This document shows positions 1 through 5,601 of a DNA stretch of 7,602 bases, piece after piece. Made by a program: the position numbers and the translations under genes. The stretch's first letter is position 1. Each line of letters starts with the position of its first letter. The notes beneath the pieces were generated by a model, which did no database searches, was not told the origin of the DNA, and was given only the letters and a program-made list of their open reading frames with translations. Source of the DNA: Acidimicrobiia bacterium (GTDB lineage: Bacteria > Actinomycetota > Acidimicrobiia > Acidimicrobiales > Acidimicrobilacustridaceae); assembly GCA_018882825.1 (NCBI GenBank), contig VERC01000111.1, forward strand, positions 1 to 7,602, given 5' to 3'.

Positions 1-77
1 CTACGTGCGCTGGCTGGGCGTTGCGGGCGGAGCTGCCGAGGTCGCCACTGACCGCACCTCCCAGCCAGCGCACGTAG
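1..77. repeat. 18-bp perfect inverted repeat at the window edge
   Basis: Bases 1-18 are the exact reverse complement of 60-77, with a 41-nt spacer between the arms. The match breaks at 19/59 on the inner side, and the outer side cannot be followed because the window ends. Both arms lie in the permease coding region: the inner arm encodes YVRWLG (residues 64-69) and the outer arm QPAHV (84-88). It is either a real long-stem hairpin or a fold-back chimera at a contig end. The sequence alone does not decide. Confidence 0.85.
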
Positions 78-265
78 CGGACCGGCAGCGGGTCGTCGAG
101 GTTGAGTTCGGCGCGCTTCTGGATGACGCATTCCTCGGTGCCACCACCGGCGCACAGGCGCTCGGCGGTGTCGCCGGGCAGCAGCTCGAGCATGAGGTAC
201 GAGAAGAACGTCACGAGCAGCAGCACCACCACCAACTGGGCGAGCTTGCGGACGAAGAATCTCAT
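1..265 (-). CDS. ABC transporter permease, DppB/OppB type (N-terminal part, runs off left edge)
   Basis: This is probably the inner-membrane permease of a peptide/nickel-type ABC importer. It starts at ATG 265-263 and stays open to the edge, giving 88 residues of a family usually near 310-340. A basic start (MRFFVRK) is followed by one hydrophobic segment, about residues 8-29, ending in LLPGD. Then come a charged external loop and the pattern ELNLDDPLPVRY..WL, with GDLG at 74-77. This is the characteristic N-terminal order of OppB/DppB permeases: TM1, PGD, LGLDDPLPVRY-like, GDLG. The loop holds two cysteines (38 and 46) that could form an external disulfide. GAGG at 275-272, 6 nt before the ATG, is a plausible ribosome binding site. 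The transmembrane domain with the EAA motif lies outside the window, so substrate class cannot be judged. The last five residues lie in one arm of an inverted repeat and may be artefactual. Confidence 0.75.
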   Translation of the reverse strand, partial: MRFFVRKLAQLVVVLLLVTFFSYLMLELLPGDTAERLCAGGGTEECVIQKRAELNLDDPLPVRYVRWLGGAVSGDLGSSARNAQPAHV

Positions 266-383
266 CGGAGGCCTCGAGCTCGGCGTGGCGGACGGGTCAG
301 TGTGTCGCCCGACATGACTGTGACGCCGGACACAACCGGCAAACTAGCAGCCCCACGGATGGGGGATGTCCGCCATCGCCGGT
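266..383 (-). promoter_or_regulatory. Intergenic region upstream of the permease
   Basis: This 118-bp gap lies between the GDPD stop and the permease start, both on the minus strand. On the minus strand it holds a TAGTTT box (346-341) that fits a TANNNT -10, with no recognisable -35, and a GAGG ribosome binding site at 275-272. A short hairpin with stem GCCGG/CCGGC (325-329 and 336-340) lies between them. I infer that the permease may have its own promoter here, but read-through from GDPD is also possible. Confidence 0.3.
351..364 (-). terminator. Weak hairpin downstream of GDPD, possible terminator
   Basis: A 5-bp stem, CCCCA/TGGGG, with a 4-nt loop lies about 20 nt after the GDPD stop. On the minus strand it is followed by ctgctagttt, which has only a short T run. 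It could stop GDPD transcription, but it is short and lacks a proper U tract, so this is a weak call. Confidence 0.25.
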
Positions 384-1145
384 TCACCGCCACAGTCCCC
401 GCGCCTCGAGGACCGAACGCAGGACCCGGGGCCGATCGGTCATGATGCCGTCCACTCCGAGGTCGAGGAGCCGGTCCATCTCCGCCACCTCGTCGATCGT
501 CCACACGTGCACGGCCAATGAAGCCGCATGGCAGCGGCGGATGAAGCGACCATCGACGATGGTGACGCCCTTGGCGGCCACCGGCACCTGCACGCAGTCA
601 CCCCGACCGGGCCGGATGGGGAGGCCGAGGCTGGCCACCCGCAGTGCCGCGACCTGGCGGGGACCCATGGAGGTGCACAGTCGGTCGCCGAACCGTGACC
701 GGAGACGATCGAGTCGTCGATCCGAGAACGACCCGATGCAGACCCGGTCCAGCGCACCGGTCCGTTCCAGCAGATCGGCGAGTGGCTCCACCACCTCATC
801 GTGCTTCGGATCGATGTTGATCCGGAGATCGGGCCATGTCGTCAGGAGTTCGTCGAGGCGGGGGATGGGTGCTCGTCCGTCGATGCGGGCGGGCGACACC
901 TCGGACCAGGGGAGTTCGCCCACGGGACCGGTCCGATCGGTCACCCGGTCGAGCCGATCATCGTGGAAGGCGATCACCACCCCGTCGGTCGTCACGTGGG
1001 CATCGGTCTCGACCCATCGGTAGCCGAGGGCCACTGCGGCGGCGAAGGCCTCCATCGAGTTCTCGGGCCAGTCCCCGGCCCCGCCGCGGTGGGCGAAGGC
1101 GATCGGACCGTCGTGCTCGAGGAAGGGATGCCGGGACCGGAGCAC
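384..1145 (-). CDS. Glycerophosphodiester phosphodiesterase family protein
   Basis: The predicted enzyme hydrolyses glycerophosphodiesters to glycerol-3-phosphate and an alcohol, using divalent metal in a TIM barrel. It has 253 residues, near the usual ~250. Visible motifs: HRGG at 19-22, PENS at 27-30, ExD at E46/D48, TTDGV..AFHDD with H61/D62, NIDPK near 110-114, and the C-terminal block VWTIDEV...LGVDGIMTDRP. The general acid/base histidines (19 and 61) and the E46/D48 metal ligands are present. The third acidic ligand appears as Asp112 in NIDPK, where many family members have Glu in an ElK-type motif. There is no signal peptide, so it is likely cytoplasmic. The start is GTG 1145-1143, chosen because a TACGGT box ends 6 nt upstream and because GDPD homology begins here. 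An upstream ATG at 1259 would add 38 unconserved residues and overlap the divergent gene. Confidence 0.9.
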   Translation of the reverse strand: MLRSRHPFLEHDGPIAFAHRGGAGDWPENSMEAFAAAVALGYRWVETDAHVTTDGVVIAFHDDRLDRVTDRTGPVGELPWSEVSPARIDGRAPIPRLDELLTTWPDLRINIDPKHDEVVEPLADLLERTGALDRVCIGSFSDRRLDRLRSRFGDRLCTSMGPRQVAALRVASLGLPIRPGRGDCVQVPVAAKGVTIVDGRFIRRCHAASLAVHVWTIDEVAEMDRLLDLGVDGIMTDRPRVLRSVLEARGLWR

Positions 1146-1151
1146 GACGAG

Positions 1152-1157
1152 ACCGTA
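1152..1157 (-). promoter_or_regulatory. -10 box for GDPD, leaderless architecture
   Basis: TACGGT on the minus strand ends exactly 6 nt before the GTG at 1145, so transcription would begin at or next to the start codon. A 4-of-6 match to TTGACA (TCGACC, 1180-1175) lies upstream with a 17-nt spacer. There is no Shine-Dalgarno sequence, which fits a leaderless mRNA. It shares the 61-bp divergent region with the promoter of the rightward gene. Confidence 0.5.
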
Positions 1158-1193
1158 CCGTGCTCGTCCGACCGGGTCGACGGAGTCTCCCGC

Positions 1194-1199
1194 TACCCT
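1194..1199 (+). promoter_or_regulatory. -10 box for the SirB1-family gene, leaderless architecture
   Basis: TACCCT ends 7 nt before the GTG at 1207. This places the expected transcription start on or beside the start codon, and no Shine-Dalgarno sequence is present. I see no good -35 at 16-19 nt upstream. It faces away from the GDPD -10 box 36 bp to the left. Confidence 0.5.
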
Positions 1200-1206
1200 C
1201 CGAACG

Positions 1207-1983
1207 GTGTCTGCGTCGGACCGGTTCACCTTGCTCATGTCGGCGGATGAATCGTCCATCCTCGTCGAGGAGGCGGCGCTGGTCCTCGCCTCGGCCTTCC
1301 GGCCCGGACTCGACGTCGATCACTGGCTCGGTCGATTCGACGACCTCGCCGCCGGTTGCAGTCCCGACCTTCAGGGGGTCACGGGCCACCTGTTCGGTGA
1401 CCTGGGATTCACCGGGAATCGATGCGGCTACTACGACGCCAGGAACTCGTGGCTCGATGCGGTGCTCGAGCGCCGGACGGGCATCCCCATCACCCTCTCG
1501 ATCGTGCTCATGGCGGTCGGACGGCGCGTCGGTCTCGACGTGGTCGGGGTGGGGATGCCCTCACACTTCCTGGCCCTCGACCGGGGCAGCGGCACGTTCG
1601 TCGACGGATTCGACGGGGGCACGCTCCTCGATCGCCACGGCGTCGAGCGACTGTTCGCCAACCTGCACGAGGGGATCCAACTCGATGACGCGATGTTGGC
1701 CCCCGTGGGCGCGCGCACGATCGTGCGACGCATGCTCAACAACCTCGTGCACATCGCCATGCTCGAACGTGACCCCGACCTGCGGGTGAATGCCACCAAG
1801 TTGCGCTCCCTCCTGCCGGATGCGAGCACGTCGGACCGACTCGAACTGGCGGGCGCCTACATGGCGCGGGGCGAGGTGCTGCGGGCGGCCGACGTGCTCG
1901 ACGCCGCGGCGGCCGAGGCGCCCGATCACGAACACGACGCAATCGTGCGGTACGCCTCCGAGGTCCGGGCCCGTCTCAACTGA
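1207..1983 (+). CDS. SirB1-family transglutaminase-like / TPR-like protein
   Basis: A 258-residue predicted cytoplasmic protein of the SirB1 (Transglut_core2) family, whose molecular function is not well settled. The signature runs from about 70 to 140: YYDARNSWLDAVLERR, then TGIPITLSIVLMAVGRRVGL, then GMPSHFLAL with His120, and FVDGFDGG with Asp133/Asp136. The family's C-terminal part follows, with RRMLNNL..IAMLERDPD at about 174-192 and a helical, TPR-like tail from about 205 (RLELAGAYMARGEVLRAADVLD). The GIPITLS helix, where transglutaminases place the nucleophilic Cys, has none. His and Asp are kept, so enzymatic activity is doubtful. The GTG start at 1207 is supported by a TACCCT box 7 nt upstream. 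It is divergent from GDPD and lies 43 bp before pyruvate kinase, which has its own promoter. No partner is evident from the neighbours. Confidence 0.85.
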   Translation: MSASDRFTLLMSADESSILVEEAALVLASAFRPGLDVDHWLGRFDDLAAGCSPDLQGVTGHLFGDLGFTGNRCGYYDARNSWLDAVLERRTGIPITLSIVLMAVGRRVGLDVVGVGMPSHFLALDRGSGTFVDGFDGGTLLDRHGVERLFANLHEGIQLDDAMLAPVGARTIVRRMLNNLVHIAMLERDPDLRVNATKLRSLLPDASTSDRLELAGAYMARGEVLRAADVLDAAAAEAPDHEHDAIVRYASEVRARLN

Positions 1984-1991
1984 GTCGCGGC

Positions 1992-2020
1992 ACTGACGGT
2001 CGGCGACGGGCAGGTAGCGT
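1992..2020 (+). promoter_or_regulatory. Promoter of pyruvate kinase gene (leaderless type)
   Basis: CTGACG (1992-1997) and TAGCGT (2015-2020) are separated by 17 nt, a good match to a primary sigma factor promoter. The -10 ends 6 nt before the ATG at 2027, so the message would start at the ATG and carry no ribosome binding site. It lies in the 43-bp gap after the SirB1-family stop and is the best -35/-10 pair in the window. It probably drives the genes up to RNase D. Confidence 0.6.
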
Positions 2021-2026
2021 CGGAGC

Positions 2027-3460
2027 ATGTCCCGTCGCACCAAGATCATCGCCACCATCGGCCCGGCCTCGGACGATCCGAGGGTCCTCAAGGGTCTGGT
2101 TCAGGCGGGCATGGACATCGCCCGGATCAACCTCTCCCACGAGTCGCTCGACCTCGCCCTCGACCGTTACCGCCGGATCCGGGCGGTGGCGGCCGACGTG
2201 GGTCGGCCCGTGGGCATTCTCGTCGACCTTCCCGGACCGAAGGTGCGTCTCGGTCGGTTGCCCGGTGACGGCATCCGCCTGGTGGAGGCCCAGGAGATCG
2301 CCCTCCGCCCGGGCGACGGCGACAGCACGGTCGACACATTGATGGTCGATTACGAGGATCTGCTCACCGACGTGCGCGAGGGCGACATCCTCGTGTTCGG
2401 CGATGGAGCGGTGCAGGTCCGCGTCATCGGTCACACCCGTGACGCGCTGAGGGTGAGCGTGCTCCATGGCGGCCACCTCACCGGGCGCCCCGGCATCCAC
2501 GTGCCGTCCGATCGCCTGCGCATCCCCACTCCCACTCCTGAGGACTTCCGGTTCCTCGACGCCTTCGTCGAGGTCGGCGTCGACATGGTGGCGCTCTCGT
2601 TCGTGCGGTCGGCCCACGATGTCCGACGGATCGGGGTGGAGCCGGCACCCCGTGGACCGATGGTGGTGGCCAAGATCGAGACCCGAGCAGCCGTCGAGAA
2701 CCTCGACTCCATCGTCGAGGTGGCGGACGCGGTGATGGTGGCGCGTGGCGATCTCGGTTCGGAATTCCCGATCGCCGAGCTCCCACATCTGCAGAAGGAG
2801 ATCATCCGTCGCTGCATCGCCATCGGACGACCGGTCATCACCGCCACCCAGATGTTGGAGTCGATGATCCATTCCCCGATGCCGACCCGGGCCGAGGCCT
2901 CGGACGTGGCCAACGCGGTGTTCGACGGGACGTCGGCGGTCATGCTCTCGGCCGAGACCGCGATCGGCGTCGACCCGGAGCACGTGGTCGACGTGATGGG
3001 GCGGATCGCCGAACGGGCCGACGACGAGTTCGACTACGCCGGCTGGCCCAACGTCCTCGCCGGGATGCGCCTGTCCGCCGGCGACGACGTCGAGTCGCGC
3101 ATCACCACGGCCATCACCTCCGCCGCCCAACGGGCCGCGGCCGGCGTGGGCGCCAACGCGATCCTGTGCATCTCGCAGAGCGGCTTCACCGTCAGGTCGA
3201 TCGCCCGGTTCCGTCCCCGATCGAAGATCCTCGGTTTCTCTCCCGATCCGCGCACGGTGGCGCAGCTGTCGATGAGTTGGGGCACCACACCCCATCTGCT
3301 CGACGTCCATGGGTCGGCCGACGAACTGACCGAACTGGCGATCGCCCGGGCCAAGGAGGCCGGCGAGATCCACACCGGCGACGTGGTCACGGTGGTCGGT
3401 GGATCGGGCTTCTCCAAGGGTCGGGTCACCGACACCGTGCGCATCGTCAAGGTGACGTGA
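2027..3460 (+). CDS. pyk: Pyruvate kinase
   Basis: Catalyses phosphoenolpyruvate + ADP to pyruvate + ATP, the last step of glycolysis, in the cytoplasm, usually as a homotetramer. The length of 477 residues matches the family (about 470-500). The A domain opens with RRTKIIATIGPAS and AGMDIARINLSHES, containing R33, N35 and S37, followed by D67 in DLPGPKVR. The B domain spans roughly 70-165. The barrel resumes with GVDMVALSFVRS, then K216/E218 in AKIET, D242 in ARGDLGSE, T274 in ITATQMLESM, and PTRAEASDVANAVFDGTSAVMLSAETA. The allosteric C domain begins near 345 and ends with GGSGFSKGRVTDTVRI. All expected catalytic and metal-binding residues are visible. Some positions are atypical: DLPGPK where DLQGPK is common, and GIHVPS where GVNLPG is common, suggesting a divergent actinobacterial subgroup. 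The ATG start is fixed by the promoter 6 nt upstream and by conserved homology from residue 3. Confidence 0.97.
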   Translation: MSRRTKIIATIGPASDDPRVLKGLVQAGMDIARINLSHESLDLALDRYRRIRAVAADVGRPVGILVDLPGPKVRLGRLPGDGIRLVEAQEIALRPGDGDSTVDTLMVDYEDLLTDVREGDILVFGDGAVQVRVIGHTRDALRVSVLHGGHLTGRPGIHVPSDRLRIPTPTPEDFRFLDAFVEVGVDMVALSFVRSAHDVRRIGVEPAPRGPMVVAKIETRAAVENLDSIVEVADAVMVARGDLGSEFPIAELPHLQKEIIRRCIAIGRPVITATQMLESMIHSPMPTRAEASDVANAVFDGTSAVMLSAETAIGVDPEHVVDVMGRIAERADDEFDYAGWPNVLAGMRLSAGDDVESRITTAITSAAQRAAAGVGANAILCISQSGFTVRSIARFRPRSKILGFSPDPRTVAQLSMSWGTTPHLLDVHGSADELTELAIARAKEAGEIHTGDVVTVVGGSGFSKGRVTDTVRIVKVT

Positions 3461-3473
3461 GTCCGCGTCCGTC

Positions 3474-4115
3474 GTGAGTTCGCGGGTGGACGTTCCCGTC
3501 GGCGCGCGGCCGGGGTTCTCCGGAGCGGTGCTCACCGGGGGCGCGTCCAGGCGCTTCGGATCCGACAAGACGCTGTTCCGCATCGCCGGAGTGACGCTGG
3601 CCGAGCGGGTGTGTCGGGCCCTGCGTGACGCAGGTGCCACCGAGGTGTTCAGTGTCGGGGGCGATCAACGGGCGCTGACCGCTCTCGGTTGCTTCGACCG
3701 GCACGTACCCGATCGTTGGCCCGGCGAAGGTCCCCTGGGGGGGATCGTGACGGCGCTGGAGGCGGCGACGGCCGACGTGGTCGTCGTGCTGGCCTGTGAC
3801 ACGCCGGGCGTAGGGCCGTCCGCTCCGCGGGTGCTCGTCGAATCGATGGGGTCGGCCGATGTCGCCCTCGGCGAGGTGGGCGATCGGGAGCAACCGCTCT
3901 CGGCGGCGTGGCACCGGCGCGTCGCCGTCCCGCTCCGCCACGCGTTCGAATCGGGGGAGCGCGCACCGCGGCGCGTGGTCCATTCGCTCGACGTGGTTCG
4001 TGTGCGACTCACCGATGATGACGTGGACGACATCGATCGGCCCGATGACGCCCACCGCTACGCTCACGGAGGTCCGACGGCCCCACCGGCCGATGACACG
4101 AGGAGTCGTCAGTGA
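3474..4115 (+). CDS. mobA: MobA-like molybdenum cofactor guanylyltransferase
   Basis: Probably transfers GMP from GTP to molybdopterin cofactor to make the guanine dinucleotide form used by some molybdoenzymes. It has 213 residues, near the usual ~190-210. The nucleotide-binding signature LTGGASRRFGSDK is at 20-32 (compare LAGGxSxRMGxDK), followed by GPLGGI at 86-91, the metal-binding Asp109 in ACDTP, and REQPLSAAW further on. The fold is the GT-A-like NTP transferase fold. The start is GTG 3474, 13 nt after the pyruvate kinase stop. There is no clear Shine-Dalgarno, and GTG 3486 is an alternative. The first ~15 residues and the Pro/Asp-rich last ~20 are probably tails. Its stop overlaps the rhodanese start (GTGA). 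No other molybdopterin genes are visible, so a related NTP transferase with another acceptor (MocA-like or CofC-like) remains possible. Confidence 0.8.
   Translation: MSSRVDVPVGARPGFSGAVLTGGASRRFGSDKTLFRIAGVTLAERVCRALRDAGATEVFSVGGDQRALTALGCFDRHVPDRWPGEGPLGGIVTALEAATADVVVVLACDTPGVGPSAPRVLVESMGSADVALGEVGDREQPLSAAWHRRVAVPLRHAFESGERAPRRVVHSLDVVRVRLTDDDVDDIDRPDDAHRYAHGGPTAPPADDTRSRQ
4101..4105 (+). promoter_or_regulatory. Ribosome binding site for the rhodanese gene
   Basis: AGGAG lies 6 nt before the GTG at 4112, inside the end of the mobA-like gene. It confirms the GTG start that overlaps the upstream stop by 4 nt (GTGA), an arrangement typical of translational coupling. Confidence 0.75.
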
Positions 4116-4438
4116 GCGAGTTGCCCGAGATCGACGTCGACGCCCTGGCCGGAGTGTTGGCCAGTGGTTGTGTGCTGGTCGACGTGCGGGAGGACGACGA
4201 ATTCCTCGGTGGTCACATCCCCGGTGCCCTCCACGTGCCTCTGGGGGACGTGCCGGACCGATTCGGTGAGATCCCGGCCGAGGGCACCGTCTACGTGGTG
4301 TGTGCCATGGGCGGACGCAGCGCCCGCGCCGCCGAGTTCCTGAGGGCGAACGGCATCGATGCCGTCAACGTCGCCGGCGGCACACAGGGCTGGGTCGAGA
4401 GCGGCCGTGAGGTGCAGCGAGGGTCGGGGACCCCCTGA
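4112..4438 (+). CDS. Single-domain rhodanese (sulfurtransferase)
   Basis: A 108-residue stand-alone rhodanese domain, cytoplasmic, that would carry sulfane sulfur as a persulfide on its active-site cysteine. The order of motifs is standard: LVDVRE at 22-27, GGHIPGALHVPLG at 33-45 (the CH2A-like motif), VVCAMGGRSARAAEFL with catalytic Cys64 in a six-residue loop (CAMGGRS), and NVAGGTQGW near the end. The loop length fits small sulfurtransferases of the GlpE/PspE type rather than Cdc25-like arsenate/phosphatase variants. The GTG start overlaps the mobA-like stop, and a CTG start of RNase D overlaps its own stop. Rhodanese domains supply sulfur in molybdopterin and tRNA thiolation, so a role beside the mobA-like gene is reasonable, but the overlap is the only evidence. 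No signal peptide is visible. Confidence 0.92.
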   Translation: MSELPEIDVDALAGVLASGCVLVDVREDDEFLGGHIPGALHVPLGDVPDRFGEIPAEGTVYVVCAMGGRSARAAEFLRANGIDAVNVAGGTQGWVESGREVQRGSGTP

Positions 4439-5601
4439 GCGGGCCCCGTTTCCGGATCGTCGACACCGACGAGGGCCTCGCCGAGGTCATCGACGCGCTC
4501 TTCGAGCACGACGCCTACGCCCTCGACACCGAGTTCCATCGGGAGCGGACCTACTGGCCCCGACCGGCACTCGTGCAGGTGGCGTGGCCCGGCTCCGTGG
4601 TTCTGGTCGACCCGTTGGCCGTGGATCTCGCGCCCTTCCGGACCGTGTTGGAGGGGCCTCAGGTGGCCGTCCTCCATGCGGCCGATCAGGATCTCGAGAT
4701 CCTCGAGCTCGTGTGCGGTGCGATCCCCCGGAACCTGTTCGACACGCAGATCGCCGCCGCGTTCCTGGGCATGTCCAGTCCTTCGTTGGCCACGCTCCTC
4801 GAACGATTCGCCGGGGTGAAGGTGGCGAAGGGAGATCGGCTCACCGACTGGTTGCAACGTCCGCTGACCGACGGGCAACTGGAGTACGCGGCCAACGACG
4901 TGGCCCATCTGCTGGTGGCCCGACAGCGGATCGTCGAGCACCTCGCCGAGCGCGGCAGACTCGACTGGGCCCTCGACGAATGCGAACTCCACCGTCTGCG
5001 CCCGCGTGGCCCGCGCGATCCCGAGGAGGCATGGCGCCGCATCAAGGAGGCCCGCTCGTTGCGCGGTAGAGCCCGCTCGGTGGCCCGCTCGGTGGCGGCG
5101 TGGCGTGAACGTCGTGCGGCGGCGCTCGACCTGCCGGTGCGGTTCGTGCTCTCCGACATCGCCCTGGTGGGGATCGCCCAGCGGGCTCCCACCGACCGGG
5201 CCGGCCTCGAGTCGGTGCGGGGCTTCGACCGGAACCTCAAACGCGACGTGGTGGCCGACCTGCTCGCCGCGGTGGCCGAGGGGCTGACGCGCCAACCGCC
5301 TTCGGATCCCGCCGAACAGGCCACCGGGATCGACCGTGATCTCCGTCCGGCGGTCGCCCTCGTGTCGGCGTGGATCGCCCAGCTGGCCCGCGACCTCGAC
5401 CTCGATCCGGCCGTCCTCGCCACCCGGGGTGACGTGGAGGCGCTGTTGCGGGGTGACCCCGAGGCCCGACTCGGTCGGGGCTGGCGGGCCGAGTTGGCGG
5501 GATCGGCGGTGCGTCGTCTGGTTTCGGGCGATGCCGCCGTGGCCTTCGCCGGGAACGGAGAACTGGTGATCGAGGAGCGCTCCCGGCGACCTCTGGGCTG
5601 A
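4435..5601 (+). CDS. rnd: Ribonuclease D (3'-5' exoribonuclease), probable CTG start
   Basis: A 388-residue DEDD-family 3'-5' exoribonuclease for tRNA and other stable RNA 3' maturation, close in length to E. coli RNase D (375). Exo I is LDTEF with Asp31/Glu33, followed by HRERTYWP and LVQVAWPG. Exo II is LHAADQDLEIL with Asp86. FDTQIAAAFLG and the TDWLQRPL block follow, then Exo III QLEYAANDV with Tyr151/Asp155. An HRDC nucleic-acid-binding domain covers about 219-290 (FVLSDIALVGIAQ..P), and a second helical region follows to the end. The frame is open from 4411, after a TGA at 4408, and contains no ATG, GTG or TTG before GTG 4573. That GTG lies after the Exo I motif, so starting there would remove Asp31/Glu33. 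CTG 4435 overlaps the rhodanese TGA (CTGA), has purine-rich GGGGA 4 nt upstream, and is the best start. The family call is firm; the start is inferred. Confidence 0.93.
   Translation: MSGPRFRIVDTDEGLAEVIDALFEHDAYALDTEFHRERTYWPRPALVQVAWPGSVVLVDPLAVDLAPFRTVLEGPQVAVLHAADQDLEILELVCGAIPRNLFDTQIAAAFLGMSSPSLATLLERFAGVKVAKGDRLTDWLQRPLTDGQLEYAANDVAHLLVARQRIVEHLAERGRLDWALDECELHRLRPRGPRDPEEAWRRIKEARSLRGRARSVARSVAAWRERRAAALDLPVRFVLSDIALVGIAQRAPTDRAGLESVRGFDRNLKRDVVADLLAAVAEGLTRQPPSDPAEQATGIDRDLRPAVALVSAWIAQLARDLDLDPAVLATRGDVEALLRGDPEARLGRGWRAELAGSAVRRLVSGDAAVAFAGNGELVIEERSRRPLG

Noticed and set aside
5..445. Plus-strand open frame over the permease and the gap
   Set aside because: It is the shadow of the minus-strand permease. 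The minus strand gives a TM segment and conserved permease motifs; this one gives none.
1146..1259. N-terminal extension of GDPD to the ATG at 1259
   Set aside because: The extra 38 residues are not GDPD-like, would overlap the divergent SirB1-family gene and its promoter, and bypass the well placed -10/GTG pair at 1157-1143.
2554..2720. Two hairpins with the same 7-bp stem CCTCGAC/GTCGAGG (2554-2573 and 2701-2720) in pyk
   Set aside because: Both arise from similar peptides (LDAFVEV and LDSIVEV) in two barrel units and from the preferred codons CTC GAC and GTC GAG, which recur across the window. They are not independent evidence of a regulatory element.
1976..3640. Open frame of 554 codons antisense to pyruvate kinase
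   Set aside because: It covers pyk and both flanking gene ends, is rich in His, Asp and Gly without a motif, and has no promoter or ribosome binding site. It is a codon-bias shadow.
4291..5295. Open frame of 334 codons antisense to RNase D
   Set aside because: It spans two real genes and their overlap, and the protein is of low complexity with no motif.
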